From positions 372,001-436,000 of the forward strand of contig NZ_CP141769.1 in assembly GCF_035621355.1 (NCBI RefSeq): DNA of 64,000 nucleotides. The letters run 5' to 3'. Shown one piece after another: positions 38,683-47,469 of the stretch (position 1 is its first letter; every line of letters begins with the position of its first letter). Source of the stretch: Thiobacillus sp. SCUT-2 (GTDB lineage Bacteria; Pseudomonadota; Gammaproteobacteria; Burkholderiales; Thiobacillaceae). Made by a program: the position numbers and the translations under genes. The notes beneath the pieces are model-generated. The model was not told the origin of the DNA, did no database searches, and saw only the letters and a list, made by a program, of their open reading frames with translations.

Positions 38683-39628
38683 CATGACGCATCCCCCCGC
38701 CCGGCTGTCGGTGGCCGAGACCGAGGCGCTGTTCGCGCTGCCGTTCGCCGATCTGATGTTCCGGGCGCAGACGGTGCATCGCGAGCACTTCGACCCGAAC
38801 CGGGTCCAGCTGTCGACGCTGCTGTCGATCAAGACCGGCGGGTGTTCCGAGGACTGCGGCTATTGCCCGCAGTCGGCGCGCTACGACGCCGGCGTGGAGA
38901 ACCAGGGGCTGCTGGATCTGGACGACGTCCTGGCGGCGGCAAAGGCCGCCAAGGCAGCCGGCGCCACCCGCTTCTGCATGGGCGCGGCATGGCGCGGACC
39001 CAAGCAGCGCGAGCTCGAGCCGGTGCTCGACATGGTCCGCGAAGTCAAGGCGCTCGGGCTGGAAACGTGTGCCACGCTCGGCATGCTGAAGGAGGGCCAG
39101 GCGGAGCAGCTGAAGGAAGCCGGCCTCGACTACTACAACCACAACCTCGACACCGCCCCGGAGTTCTACGGCGAGATCATCACGACCCGCGACTACCAGG
39201 ACCGCCTCGACACGCTCGAGCGCGTGCGCCAGGCCGATCTCCACGTGTGCTGCGGCGGCATCGTCGGCATGGGCGAGTCGCGCACCCAGCGCGCGGGGCT
39301 CATCGCGCAACTCGCTTCGCTCGACCCCCAACCCGAGTCGGTGCCGATCAATCTGCTCGTCCAGGTCGAAGGCACGCCGCTCGCCGGCACCGACGCGCTC
39401 GACCCGCTGGAGTTCGTGCGCACCATCGCGGTGGCGCGCATCTGCATGCCGCAGAGCTTCGTGCGGCTGTCGGCGGGACGGCAGCAGATGAGCGATGCGG
39501 TGCAGGCGCTGTGCTTCCTCGCCGGCGCCAACTCGATCTTCTACGGCGAGAAGCTTCTCACGACCGGCAATCCCGAATGGGAGCGCGACCAGCGCCTGTT
39601 CGACTCGCTGGGCCTGCAGCCGTTGTGA
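38675..39628 (+). CDS. bioB: Biotin synthase
   Basis: Radical-SAM sulfur-insertion enzyme converting dethiobiotin to biotin, 317 residues, normal length. The radical-SAM cluster cysteines are Cys57, Cys61 and Cys64 in [18 protein letters not shown]. Other conserved blocks are [11 protein letters not shown] near residue 129, the [2Fe-2S]-ligand [11 protein letters not shown] near 190 and [14 protein letters not shown] near 285. It overlaps the membrane-protein gene upstream, and its stop overlaps the GTG of bioF, so the operon is tightly coupled. The Tyr-Asn-His-Asn motif (YYNHNLDT) near 150 fits the family. Confidence 0.98.
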   Translation: MNDMTHPPARLSVAETEALFALPFADLMFRAQTVHREHFDPNRVQLSTLLSIKTGGCSEDCGYCPQSARYDAGVENQGLLDLDDVLAAAKAAKAAGATRFCMGAAWRGPKQRELEPVLDMVREVKALGLETCATLGMLKEGQAEQLKEAGLDYYNHNLDTAPEFYGEIITTRDYQDRLDTLERVRQADLHVCCGGIVGMGESRTQRAGLIAQLASLDPQPESVPINLLVQVEGTPLAGTDALDPLEFVRTIAVARICMPQSFVRLSAGRQQMSDAVQALCFLAGANSIFYGEKLLTTGNPEWERDQRLFDSLGLQPL

Positions 39629-40785
39629 GCTTCGCTGCGCTGGCCCGCCTGCAGCAGGGGCTGGCGGCGCTGAGCGCCGATCATCTCGAGCGCCGCCGGG
39701 CGGTCCTCGAAGGACCCCAGGGCGCGCACGTCACGATCAACGGCCAGGACGCCGTCTCCTTCTGCAGCAACGATTATCTCGGCCTCGCCGCCGATCCCGC
39801 CATCGTTCGCGCGGCGCATGGCGCGCTCGATCAATGCGGCGTCGGTGCCGGGGCCGCGCACCTCATCAGCGGCCATCACCGTTTCCACCACGATTTCGAG
39901 GACGCCTTTGCCCGCTTCGTCGGCAAGTCGGCCGCCCTGTTGTTTTCCACCGGCTACATGGCCAACCTCGCGGTGGTGACGGCGCTGGTCGGCCGCCACG
40001 GCGAAGTGTTCGCCGACAAGCTCAACCACGCGTCGCTCGTCGACGCCGCGCAGCTGGCGGGGGGGCATTTCACCCGTTACCGCCACGGCGACCTCGCCCA
40101 GCTCGAGGGGCAGCTGGCCGCGAGCCGGGCACAGGAGCGGCTGATCGTCTCCGATCTCGTGTTCAGCATGGACGGCGACGTGGTGTCGGTCGATGCGCTG
40201 CTCGATCTGGCGGAGCGCTACGACGCCTGGCTCTATCTCGACGACGCACATGGCTTCGGTGTCCTGAATGGCGGGCGCGGCGGCCTCACCGAACGCGCCC
40301 GCGCGAGCGACCGCGTGATCTATCTCGCCACGCTCGGCAAGGCGGCGGGCGTGTCCGGCGCGGCGGTTGCGGCCCACCAGACGGTGATCGACTGGCTCGT
40401 GCAGAAGGCGCGCCCTTATATCTATACCACGGCGTCGCCGCCCGTCCTGGCCGCCTGTCTCCTCGAGAGCCTGCGCCAGATCGAAGGCGGCGATGCGCGT
40501 CGTGCGCGCCTGCAGCAGCACGTCGCGCAGCTGCGCACCGGCCTCGCCGATCTCAAGCGCGGGACGCTGATGCCTTCGGCGACCCCGATCCAGCCGCTCG
40601 TGGTGGGCGCCAACGCCGAGGCGGTCCGGCTGTCCCAGGCCTTGCGCGAGCGGGGCCTGCGGGTGCCCGCGATCCGCACGCCGACGGTGCCGGCCAACAC
40701 CGCCCGTCTTCGCATCACGCTGTCTTCGGCCCATGCCGCCGACGACGTCGCGCGACTGGTCGATGCCCTGCATGCGCTCAGCTAG
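39625..40785 (+). CDS. bioF: 8-amino-7-oxononanoate synthase
   Basis: PLP-dependent enzyme joining pimeloyl-ACP and alanine in the second committed step of biotin ring synthesis; 386 residues. [13 protein letters not shown] near residue 46, [15 protein letters not shown] near 86 and [14 protein letters not shown] near 207 are typical alpha-oxoamine synthase motifs. Lys239 in [13 protein letters not shown] is the expected PLP lysine. GTG 39625 overlaps the bioB stop (GTGA); the frame upstream is a shadow of bioB. bioH begins inside its 3' end. Confidence 0.97.
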   Translation: MSFAALARLQQGLAALSADHLERRRAVLEGPQGAHVTINGQDAVSFCSNDYLGLAADPAIVRAAHGALDQCGVGAGAAHLISGHHRFHHDFEDAFARFVGKSAALLFSTGYMANLAVVTALVGRHGEVFADKLNHASLVDAAQLAGGHFTRYRHGDLAQLEGQLAASRAQERLIVSDLVFSMDGDVVSVDALLDLAERYDAWLYLDDAHGFGVLNGGRGGLTERARASDRVIYLATLGKAAGVSGAAVAAHQTVIDWLVQKARPYIYTTASPPVLAACLLESLRQIEGGDARRARLQQHVAQLRTGLADLKRGTLMPSATPIQPLVVGANAEAVRLSQALRERGLRVPAIRTPTVPANTARLRITLSSAHAADDVARLVDALHALS

Positions 40786-41518
40786 GCCGGTCCTTGCCCT
40801 GCTGCACGGATGGGGCATGAACGCGCGCGTCTTCGACGCGCTGGCCGCGCGGCTGGCGGTGGATTTCGAGCTGCGCCTGCTCGACCTGCCGGGGCACGGC
40901 GGGCGCGCCGCGCTCGCCGACAATACGCTCGATTCCTGGGGCGACGACCTTGCGCGCCAGCTGCCGGCGGGTGCGGTCGTCGTCGGCTGGTCGCTGGGCG
41001 GGCAAGTGGCGATGCGCGCGGCACTCGATCATCCGGAAACGATCGGACGCCTGGTTCTGCTTGCCTCGACGCCCAAATTCGTGGCGGACGGCGGTTGGGC
41101 GGGGGGGCTCGCGATCGGCGAACTCGAGGCATTCGGCGCGGCGCTGATGAGCGATCCGGAAGCGACGCTTGTCCGCTTCCTCAGCCTGCAGACGCGCGGC
41201 ATGCCGGGGCAGAAGGCGCTGCTGCAGCAGCTGCGGCAGACCGTGCTCGCCGCGCCGCCGGCCGAGGCTGCCGCGCTGGCGGCGGGGCTGGCCATCCTGC
41301 GCGAGACCGACCTGCGCGCCGACCTGCCGCGCCTGACCCAGCCGACGCTCGTGCTGCACGGGGCGCTCGATACCCTCACGCCGGCGGCGGCCGGCGCCTG
41401 GCTCGCCGATTCGCTGCCGGCCGCGCAGCATGTCGAACTGGCCCGCGCCGCGCACGCGCCGCACCTCTCCCACGTCGACGAGGTCGCGATCGCGATCGCG
41501 CGCTTTGCCCATGGCTGA
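40772..41518 (+). CDS. bioH: Pimeloyl-ACP methyl ester carboxylesterase
   Basis: Alpha/beta-hydrolase of 248 residues that removes the methyl group from pimeloyl-ACP methyl ester, ending the disguised fatty-acid route to pimelate. The N-terminus PVLALLHGWGMNARVFD carries the oxyanion region. The nucleophile is Ser74 in VVGWSLGGQVA, the acid is the Asp in HGALDTLTP near residue 200, and the histidine is in ARAAHAPHLSH near 230. It starts 14 bases inside bioF and ends overlapping bioC. Placement next to bioC, as a functional pair, supports the call over a generic hydrolase. Confidence 0.93.
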   Translation: MRSARPVLALLHGWGMNARVFDALAARLAVDFELRLLDLPGHGGRAALADNTLDSWGDDLARQLPAGAVVVGWSLGGQVAMRAALDHPETIGRLVLLASTPKFVADGGWAGGLAIGELEAFGAALMSDPEATLVRFLSLQTRGMPGQKALLQQLRQTVLAAPPAEAAALAAGLAILRETDLRADLPRLTQPTLVLHGALDTLTPAAAGAWLADSLPAAQHVELARAAHAPHLSHVDEVAIAIARFAHG

Positions 41519-42476
41519 CGAACGCGCGATGCCGCCGGCGGATGAGGGGGCCCATGCGGGCCTCCAGGCGCTCGATTTCGCCGAGGTGAGGCGCGCCTTC
41601 GACCATGCCGCGGCCAGCTACGATGCGCACGCCGTGCTCCAGCGCGAGGTGTGCGATCGCCTGCTGGAGCGGCTCGACTACATGCGCCTGCAGCCGGAAC
41701 GCGTGCTCGACGTCGGCTGCGGCACCGGCTACGGGCTCGCCCATCTGCGCGCGCGTTATGCGCAGGCCGACCTGTGTGCGCTCGACATCGCGCCCGCGAT
41801 GCTCGCGCAGGCGCGCGCGCGGCTGCCGCAGTCCCGCTGGGCCGGGCGGATGCTGGCGGGCCTGAGGGCTCGGCCATCCGCGAGCACCGGCCTCGTTTGC
41901 GCCGACATGGAGCGCCTGCCGCTTGCCGCGAACAGCGCGCATCTGGTCTGGTCGAGCCTTGCGCTGCAATGGGCACACGATCTCGAGGCGACGTTCAGGG
42001 GCTTCCATCGCGTCCTCGCGCCTGGCGGCCTGCTGGTGTTCGCGACTTTCGGACCCGATACCCTGAAGGAACTGCGTGCTGCCTTCGCGGCGATCGACGA
42101 CGCGCCGCACGTCAACCGCTTTCTCGATCTGCATGACATCGGCGACATGCTGATCCACGCCGGCTTCGCCAGCCCGGTGATGGAAATGGAGATGCTCACG
42201 CTGACGTACGCGGATCTCCGGACCCTGATGCGGGACCTCAAGGGAATCGGTGCCCACAACGCGGCCGCGGGACGGCGGCGTGGCCTGCTCGGCAAGTCGG
42301 CATGGAGCCGGCTGGAGCGCGCCTACGAGACGAACCGCAGCGCAGGGCGTCTGCCGGCGACCTTCGAGGTGATCTACGGCCATGCCTGGGCCGGCGACAA
42401 GACGCGGCGCGAGGACGGGCGCCAGGTGATCCAGCTCGCCATCGGCGAGCGCCGGCGCAGGATGGGACGCGCATGA
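41511..42476 (+). CDS. bioC: Malonyl-ACP O-methyltransferase
   Basis: SAM-dependent methyltransferase of 321 residues that methylates malonyl-ACP to start pimelate synthesis. FDHAAASYDAHAVLQREVC near residue 30 and RVLDVGCGTGYGLAHLRARY near 64 (SAM motif I) are characteristic, as is LALQWAHDLEATFRGFHRVL near 150. LVFATFGPDTLKELRAAF near residue 180 and the C-terminal GRLPATFEVIYGHAW match BioC proteins. It is somewhat longer than E. coli BioC, with an insertion near residue 110-125. The start overlaps bioH and the stop overlaps bioD by ATGA. Confidence 0.95.
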   Translation: MADERAMPPADEGAHAGLQALDFAEVRRAFDHAAASYDAHAVLQREVCDRLLERLDYMRLQPERVLDVGCGTGYGLAHLRARYAQADLCALDIAPAMLAQARARLPQSRWAGRMLAGLRARPSASTGLVCADMERLPLAANSAHLVWSSLALQWAHDLEATFRGFHRVLAPGGLLVFATFGPDTLKELRAAFAAIDDAPHVNRFLDLHDIGDMLIHAGFASPVMEMEMLTLTYADLRTLMRDLKGIGAHNAAAGRRRGLLGKSAWSRLERAYETNRSAGRLPATFEVIYGHAWAGDKTRREDGRQVIQLAIGERRRRMGRA

Positions 42477-43141
42477 AGGGCTTCTTCGTCACCGGCACCG
42501 ACACGGGCGCGGGAAAGACGCGGGTCGCGGTCGCGCTTGTCCACGCCCTGCGCGCGCAGGGCCTGCGCGTCGCCGCGATGAAGCCGGTGGCGGCGGGATG
42601 CGTGCCGGGCGAACTGAACGAAGACGTCGCCGCGCTGGTGGAAGCGGCGGACGTGAAGGCCGGCCTGCGCGACGTCAATCCGTATGCGTTCGCCGAGCCG
42701 GTCGCGCCTCACATCGCAGCGGGCCTGGCGGGTGTGCGCATCGACCTCGACGTCATCGCGGCCGCCTACGAGCGGCTCGCGGCACACGCGGACGCCGTGG
42801 TGGTCGAAGGGGCCGGCGGCTGGCGCGTGCCCCTGAACGAGCGGGAGGACATGGCCGGGCTGGCGGAGCGTCTCGGGCTGCCCGTCGTGCTGGTGGTCGG
42901 GCTTCGCCTCGGCTGCCTCAATCATGCGCTGCTGACGGCGGAGTCCATCGTCCGCCGCGGCCTGCCGTGGGCGGGCTGGGTCGGCAACCACATCGAACGC
43001 GAGATGCCGTATGCCGCGGAAAACATCGCCGCCCTCCGTTCGCGGCTGCCGGGGCCGTGTCTCGGCGTGCAGCCGTTTTGCGTATCCGGCGCCGCCGCCG
43101 CGGATCCGTCGTCCTGGCTCGATCTGCTCCTCAATAATTAG
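42473..43141 (+). CDS. bioD: ATP-dependent dethiobiotin synthetase
   Basis: Carboxylates diaminopelargonate to dethiobiotin using ATP; 222 residues, normal length. The P-loop is GTDTGAGKT at residues 8-16. AAMKPVAAGC near 34, VVEGAGGWRVPLN near 108 and GCLNHALLTAESI near 145 match the family. ATG 42473 overlaps bioC. It is the last gene of the biotin operon; no bioA (diaminopelargonate aminotransferase) is in the window, so that step must be encoded elsewhere. An AT-rich stretch with a dyad follows directly. Confidence 0.97.
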   Translation: MKGFFVTGTDTGAGKTRVAVALVHALRAQGLRVAAMKPVAAGCVPGELNEDVAALVEAADVKAGLRDVNPYAFAEPVAPHIAAGLAGVRIDLDVIAAAYERLAAHADAVVVEGAGGWRVPLNEREDMAGLAERLGLPVVLVVGLRLGCLNHALLTAESIVRRGLPWAGWVGNHIEREMPYAAENIAALRSRLPGPCLGVQPFCVSGAAAADPSSWLDLLLNN

Positions 43142-43146
43142 TATCT

Positions 43147-43174
43147 TAGAATAGTCGGTAATAACGATATTCTA
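43147..43174. promoter_or_regulatory. AT-rich inverted repeat between bioD and the oxidase cluster
   Basis: Perfect 7-base arms TAGAATA and TATTCTA are separated by 14 bases, within a strikingly AT-rich stretch of about 60 bases in otherwise GC-rich DNA. It could be an operator for the oxidase cluster or a weak terminator for bioD; no T-run follows, which argues against a standard terminator. Confidence 0.4.
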
Positions 43175-43277
43175 TCGAGAAATCAATAAGTTAGTACGTT
43201 CGTTTGTCTTGTCCCGGGCGAGCGCGTCGTGTTACTGTCTGCGACAAGATGCCGCACACGGTTTCCTCGGTCCCGAC

Positions 43278-43763
43278 ATGGATAAGGTGGATTCGAACGG
43301 CTGTGAAGAGGGCGTGTCCGCCACGTTCGTCTTCCGCTCCCGCCCCAACCAGTCGCTGACACGTGGCGAGCAGCGCGTCGTGTTCTGGACGCTCGCAATG
43401 GTGTGTCTTGGAACGGCAAGCGGCTTCGCGCTGTTGGGCTACTGGCCGATCCTGCCGTTTGCCGGACTTGAGATCGGCCTCCTGGCCTGGGCGCACGAGG
43501 TACTGCGCACCCGCGAAGGGGCGTACGAAACGATCACGATCGAAGGGGACAAGGTGGTGCTGGAATGGCAGGCCGGCACCCGCGCGGACCACCGCGAAAT
43601 GAACCGCCGCTGGGCACGCGTCACATGCGAATGCGCATCGCCCGGAAGAAACTGCCACCTGCGCCTGAGTTCACATGGGCGCGATACGGAAGTCGGACAG
43701 TACCTGAGCGACGAGGCACGGCTGCGACTGGCCGCAACCTTGCGCAGAAAGTTGCGGGAATAA
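43278..43763 (+). CDS. DUF2244 domain membrane protein
   Basis: Predicted 161-residue protein with two adjacent hydrophobic helices (about residues 38-77, VFWTLAMVCLGTASGFALLG and YWPILPFAGLEIGLLAWAHE) and a C-terminal soluble domain with VVLEWQAGTRADHREMNRRW near 95. The layout and location at the head of a cytochrome c oxidase cluster fit DUF2244. Function is unknown; association with oxidase assembly is inferred from its neighbours. Start ATG 43278 is preferred over an upstream in-frame start because it gives the usual length. The next gene begins 55 bases after the stop. Confidence 0.75.
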   Translation: MDKVDSNGCEEGVSATFVFRSRPNQSLTRGEQRVVFWTLAMVCLGTASGFALLGYWPILPFAGLEIGLLAWAHEVLRTREGAYETITIEGDKVVLEWQAGTRADHREMNRRWARVTCECASPGRNCHLRLSSHGRDTEVGQYLSDEARLRLAATLRRKLRE

Positions 43764-43818
43764 CACTCCACACACCGCAACCACGACCCATAACAATGTC
43801 GAGAGGATGGGGGACGCG

Positions 43819-44970
43819 ATGAAGAGCATGTGGCAACGGGCCGCCTTGGTCGGGATGATGGGGGCTGCCAGCCAGTCGGCGCTGGCGGATTACGCGTACA
43901 ACTTGCAGCCGCCGGTGAGCGAGGTGGCACGGGATATCTTCCACCTGCACAACCTCATCATGATGGTGTGCATCGGCATCTTCATCGTCGTGTTCGCCAC
44001 GATGTTTTATTCCCTCGTCAAGCATCGCAAGTCGTCCGGCCACCAGGCGGCCCATTTCCACGAAAACACGACCGTCGAAATCATCTGGACGGTCATCCCC
44101 TTCATCATCCTCGTCGGCATGGCATATCCGGCCGCCAAGGTCGTGATCGAAATGAAGGATACGTCGAACCCCGACATGACCGTGAAGATCACCGGCTACC
44201 AATGGAAGTGGGGCTACGACTACCTGAACGACGGCGTCCACTTCTACAGCACGCTGGCGACCCCGCGCGAGCAGATCAACGGTACCGCCGAGAAGGATCC
44301 GCACTATCTGCTGGAAGTCGACAACCCCATGGTGGTGCCCGTCGGCAAGCGCGTGCGCCTGCTGGTCACCGCCAACGACGTGATCCATTCCTGGTGGGTT
44401 CCCGCCGTCGGCGTGAAGCAGGACGGCATTCCGGGCTTCATTCGCGATGCCTGGTTCAAGGCGGACAAGATCGGCACCTACCGCGGCCAGTGCGCGGAAC
44501 TGTGCGGCAAGGACCACGGCTTCATGCCGATCGTGGTGAAGGTGGTATCGGAGGACGACTACCGCGCGTGGGTGGCCAAGCAGAAGGGCAGTGCGCAGGC
44601 GGCGGCGGCCGACAACGGCAAGACATTCAGCCGTGACGAACTGGTCGAGCGCGGCGAAAAGGTCTTTCAGGCCAACTGCGCGGCCTGCCATCAGGCCAAC
44701 GGGATGGGGATCCCGGGCACCTTCCCGGCGCTGAACGGCTCCAAGGTCGCCACCGGCCCGATCGCTGCCCACATCGGGATCGTGTTGCACGGCGGGCGCC
44801 CGGGCACTGCCATGGTCGGGTTCGCAGACCGATTGTCCGACGCGGAAATCGCCGCCGTCGTGACCTACGAACGCAACGCCTGGAACAACAAGATGGGTGA
44901 TGCGGCGCAACCCGCCGACATCGCGGCCGCCCGCGGGGCCGTCGTCGCCGCCGCGCCCGCCGCGCAGTGA
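43819..44970 (+). CDS. coxB: Cytochrome c oxidase subunit II with C-terminal cytochrome c domain
   Basis: Electron-entry subunit of the aa3-type oxidase, 383 residues. A signal peptide (about residues 1-23, ending SQSALA) is followed by two membrane helices (about 45-65 and 88-108). The CuA site is Cys225, Cys229 and His233 in QCAELCGKDHGFM. A linker leads to a cytochrome c domain with the haem motif Cys287-x2-Cys290-His291 (CAACH) and a later Met candidate. This is the caa3-like form. I prefer ATG 43819, which has GGGGGA upstream, over ATG 43807. Confidence 0.96.
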   Translation: MKSMWQRAALVGMMGAASQSALADYAYNLQPPVSEVARDIFHLHNLIMMVCIGIFIVVFATMFYSLVKHRKSSGHQAAHFHENTTVEIIWTVIPFIILVGMAYPAAKVVIEMKDTSNPDMTVKITGYQWKWGYDYLNDGVHFYSTLATPREQINGTAEKDPHYLLEVDNPMVVPVGKRVRLLVTANDVIHSWWVPAVGVKQDGIPGFIRDAWFKADKIGTYRGQCAELCGKDHGFMPIVVKVVSEDDYRAWVAKQKGSAQAAAADNGKTFSRDELVERGEKVFQANCAACHQANGMGIPGTFPALNGSKVATGPIAAHIGIVLHGGRPGTAMVGFADRLSDAEIAAVVTYERNAWNNKMGDAAQPADIAAARGAVVAAAPAAQ

Positions 44971-44993
44971 ACAACCGAGAGGAGAGCACAGAC

Positions 44994-46574
44994 ATGTCTG
45001 ACGCAGCACACGCCCACGACGAGCACGGACACCACGCGCATCCCACCGGTTTGATGCGCTGGCTCACGACGACCAACCACAAGGATATCGGGTCGCTCTA
45101 CCTGTTCTTCGCCCTCATCATGCTGTTCATGGCGGGGTCGATGGCCCTCCTGATCCGTGCCGAACTCTTCAAGCCGGGCCTCCAGTTGATGCACCCGGAC
45201 TTCTTCAACCAGCTCACCACGATGCATGGGCTGATCATGATCTTCGGCGTCATCATGCCGGCCTTTTCGGGGTTCGCGAACTGGCAGGTTCCGCTGATGC
45301 TGGGGGCGCCGGACATGGCGTTCCCGCGCATGAACAACTGGGCATTCTGGCTGCTGCCGGTCGCGGGCGTCATGCTGCTCGGCTCGTTCTGGCTGCCCGG
45401 CGGCGCCGTGGCGGGCGGATGGACCATGTATCCCCCGCTCTTCATCCAGGGGGGCGTGTCGTATGACCTGACGATCCTCGCCGTTCACATCATGGGCCTG
45501 TCGTCGATCATGGGTTCGATCAACATCATCACGACCATCCTCAACATGCGCGCGCCGGGCCTCACGCTGATGAAGATGCCGCTGTTCTGCTGGACCTGGC
45601 TGATCACCGCGTACCTTCTGATCGCGACCATGCCGGTGCTGGCCGGCGCGGTGACCATGCTGCTGACGGACCGCAACTTCGGCACCCATTTCTTCAACGC
45701 GGCCGGTGGCGGCGACCCCGTGATGTTCCAGCACATCTTCTGGTTCTTCGCCCATCCGGAGGTCTACATCCTGATCCTTCCCGCGTTCGGCATCGTCTCC
45801 CAGGTCATTCCGACCTTTGCGCGCAAGCCCCTGTTCGGCTACGCGTCGATGGTCTACGCGACGGCATCGATCGCGATCCTGTCGTTCATCGTCTGGGCGC
45901 ACCACATGTTCACCGTCGGCATGCCGGTCGCCGGGCAGCTGTTCTTCATGTTCTCGACCATGCTGATTGCCGTTCCGACAGGCGTGAAGGTGTTCAACTG
46001 GGTGGCGACCATGTGGAAAGGCTCGATGACCTTCGAGACGCCCATGCTGTTCGCCATCGCCTTCGTCTGCCTGTTCACGATCGGCGGCTTCTCCGGCCTG
46101 GTACTGGCGATGGCGCCGGTCGACATCCAGCTGCAGGACACCTATTACGTCGTGGCCCATTTCCACTACGTGCTGGTGTCGGGTGCGCTGTTCTCGATCT
46201 TCGCCGGGATCTACTACTGGCTGCCAAAATGGACCGGCCACATGTATAGCGAGACGCTCGGCAAGACGCATTTCTGGCTGTCGGTCATCGGCATGAACAT
46301 CGTGTTCTTCCCGATGCACTTCCTCGGCCTCGCCGGCATGCCCCGCCGCATTCCGGACTACGCCCTGCAGTTCACCGAGTTCAATCAGATCGCGACGGTG
46401 GGGGCCTTCATTTTCGGATTCAGCCAGCTGATCTTCCTGACGGTCGTGCTGAAGACGATCAAGGGCGGCGCCAAGGCGAGCGACCGGGTCTGGGAGGGCG
46501 CGGAAGGCCTGGAGTGGACGGTACCTTCGCCGGCACCCTACCACACCTTCGAAACCGCCCCGGTGGTCAAATGA
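44994..46574 (+). CDS. coxA: Cytochrome c oxidase subunit I
   Basis: Catalytic subunit of the aa3 oxidase, reducing oxygen at haem a3-CuB while pumping protons; 526 residues with twelve membrane helices. The CuB histidine and cross-linked tyrosine are in WFFAHPEVYILILPAFG, the other CuB ligands in VWAHHMFTVG, and the haem ligands in THGLIMIF-type MHGLIMIFGV and VAHFHYVLVSG. ATG 44994 has GAGAGGAGA upstream. The first 25 residues are histidine-rich. The last base pairs overlap a 39-residue gene. Confidence 0.98.
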   Translation: MSDAAHAHDEHGHHAHPTGLMRWLTTTNHKDIGSLYLFFALIMLFMAGSMALLIRAELFKPGLQLMHPDFFNQLTTMHGLIMIFGVIMPAFSGFANWQVPLMLGAPDMAFPRMNNWAFWLLPVAGVMLLGSFWLPGGAVAGGWTMYPPLFIQGGVSYDLTILAVHIMGLSSIMGSINIITTILNMRAPGLTLMKMPLFCWTWLITAYLLIATMPVLAGAVTMLLTDRNFGTHFFNAAGGGDPVMFQHIFWFFAHPEVYILILPAFGIVSQVIPTFARKPLFGYASMVYATASIAILSFIVWAHHMFTVGMPVAGQLFFMFSTMLIAVPTGVKVFNWVATMWKGSMTFETPMLFAIAFVCLFTIGGFSGLVLAMAPVDIQLQDTYYVVAHFHYVLVSGALFSIFAGIYYWLPKWTGHMYSETLGKTHFWLSVIGMNIVFFPMHFLGLAGMPRRIPDYALQFTEFNQIATVGAFIFGFSQLIFLTVVLKTIKGGAKASDRVWEGAEGLEWTVPSPAPYHTFETAPVVK

Positions 46575-46690
46575 GTGGCGGTGCGAACGGCATGGCTGAC
46601 CGGGGAAAGGGCAAGTACCTCACGGCAGGCATCCTGGCGGCGATCGCGCTCGGCCTTTTCCTGTATACCCTCTATCACGGGCTGAAATAG
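46571..46690 (+). CDS. Cytochrome oxidase small assembly protein
   Basis: A 39-residue reading frame whose ATG overlaps the coxA stop (ATGA). A short basic head (SGGANGMADRGKGKY) is followed by one hydrophobic helix (LTAGILAAIALGLFLYTLYH). Betaproteobacterial oxidase clusters often carry an equally small single-helix protein between coxA and ctaG, annotated as a cytochrome oxidase small assembly protein. It is short enough to be missed by length-filtered gene calling. Position and topology are the only evidence; ctaG begins six bases after its stop. Confidence 0.8.
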   Translation: MSGGANGMADRGKGKYLTAGILAAIALGLFLYTLYHGLK

Positions 46691-46695
46691 GGCAT

Positions 46696-47250
46696 ATGGC
46701 CAGCGTCAAGTCCACCATGTTGTTCAAGCTCGTCGTCGTGGCGGTGGGCATGTTCGGCTTCGGGTTTGCGCTGGTGCCGTTCTACTACAAGATCTGCGCA
46801 GTGACCGGAATCAATTCCGGCGATGAGCAGGCGCTGGTGAAGAACACCCAGGTCGACACGAGCCGTTGGGTGAATCTCGAATTCGACGCCAACACGAATG
46901 AGGGTTTGCCCTGGCGCTTCACGCCCGTGCAGCGCAGCCTCAGGGTGCATCCGGGGCAGCTCGTGCAGGTCGAATACGACGTCGTCAATACGAGCGACCG
47001 TCCGATCGTCGGACAGGCGGTGCCCAGCTATGGGCCGCAACGCGCCGGGGCGTTCTTCAGGAAGATCGAGTGTTTCTGCTTTACGCCGCAGAAGCTGGCG
47101 GCGGGTGAGCGACGCCGGATGCCCGTGCTGTTCGTGCTGGATCCGTCGATGGACCGGGACCTGCACACCGTTACGCTGTCCTATACCTTCTTCAACGCGG
47201 ACCCGAAGGCACAGGCGGCGGCGTTGCGAGGGGGCGCGCCACATGGCTGA
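46696..47250 (+). CDS. ctaG: Cytochrome c oxidase assembly protein CtaG (Cox11 family)
   Basis: Membrane-anchored copper chaperone that loads CuB into subunit I; 184 residues. One N-terminal helix (about residues 8-28, LFKLVVVAVGMFGFGFALVP) is followed by the periplasmic immunoglobulin-like domain. The copper ligands are in ECFCFTPQKLAAGE near residue 131, and QAVPSYGPQRAGAFFRKI precedes them as usual. The start has a GGGCAT-type weak RBS. It overlaps the DUF2970 gene by eight bases. Confidence 0.97.
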   Translation: MASVKSTMLFKLVVVAVGMFGFGFALVPFYYKICAVTGINSGDEQALVKNTQVDTSRWVNLEFDANTNEGLPWRFTPVQRSLRVHPGQLVQVEYDVVNTSDRPIVGQAVPSYGPQRAGAFFRKIECFCFTPQKLAAGERRRMPVLFVLDPSMDRDLHTVTLSYTFFNADPKAQAAALRGGAPHG

Positions 47251-47440
47251 GCCTGGGGGGGTGAAGGCGGCACTTGCGGTGTTCTGGAGCTTTTTCGGCG
47301 TCCGCAAGCGGCGCGATTACGACGCCGACGCGCGCAGCCTGACGCCGGCACAGGTGATCATCGCGGGGCTGATCGGGGGCGTGACGTTCGTACTGACGGT
47401 GTTGCTGGTGGTGTACCTGGTGCTGCAGTTCGTGAAGTGA
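47243..47440 (+). CDS. DUF2970 domain small membrane protein
   Basis: Predicted 65-residue protein with AVFWSFFGVRKRRDYDAD near residue 12 and one C-terminal membrane helix (IIAGLIGGVTFVLTVLLVVY). Both features match DUF2970, a family found between ctaG and coxC in betaproteobacterial oxidase operons. Its function is unknown; an assembly role for the aa3 oxidase is inferred from position. ATG 47243 overlaps the ctaG end. coxC begins 29 bases after its stop. Confidence 0.85.
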   Translation: MAEPGGVKAALAVFWSFFGVRKRRDYDADARSLTPAQVIIAGLIGGVTFVLTVLLVVYLVLQFVK

Positions 47441-47469
47441 ACCGACAATAGAAGACGAGGGGAGACGAG

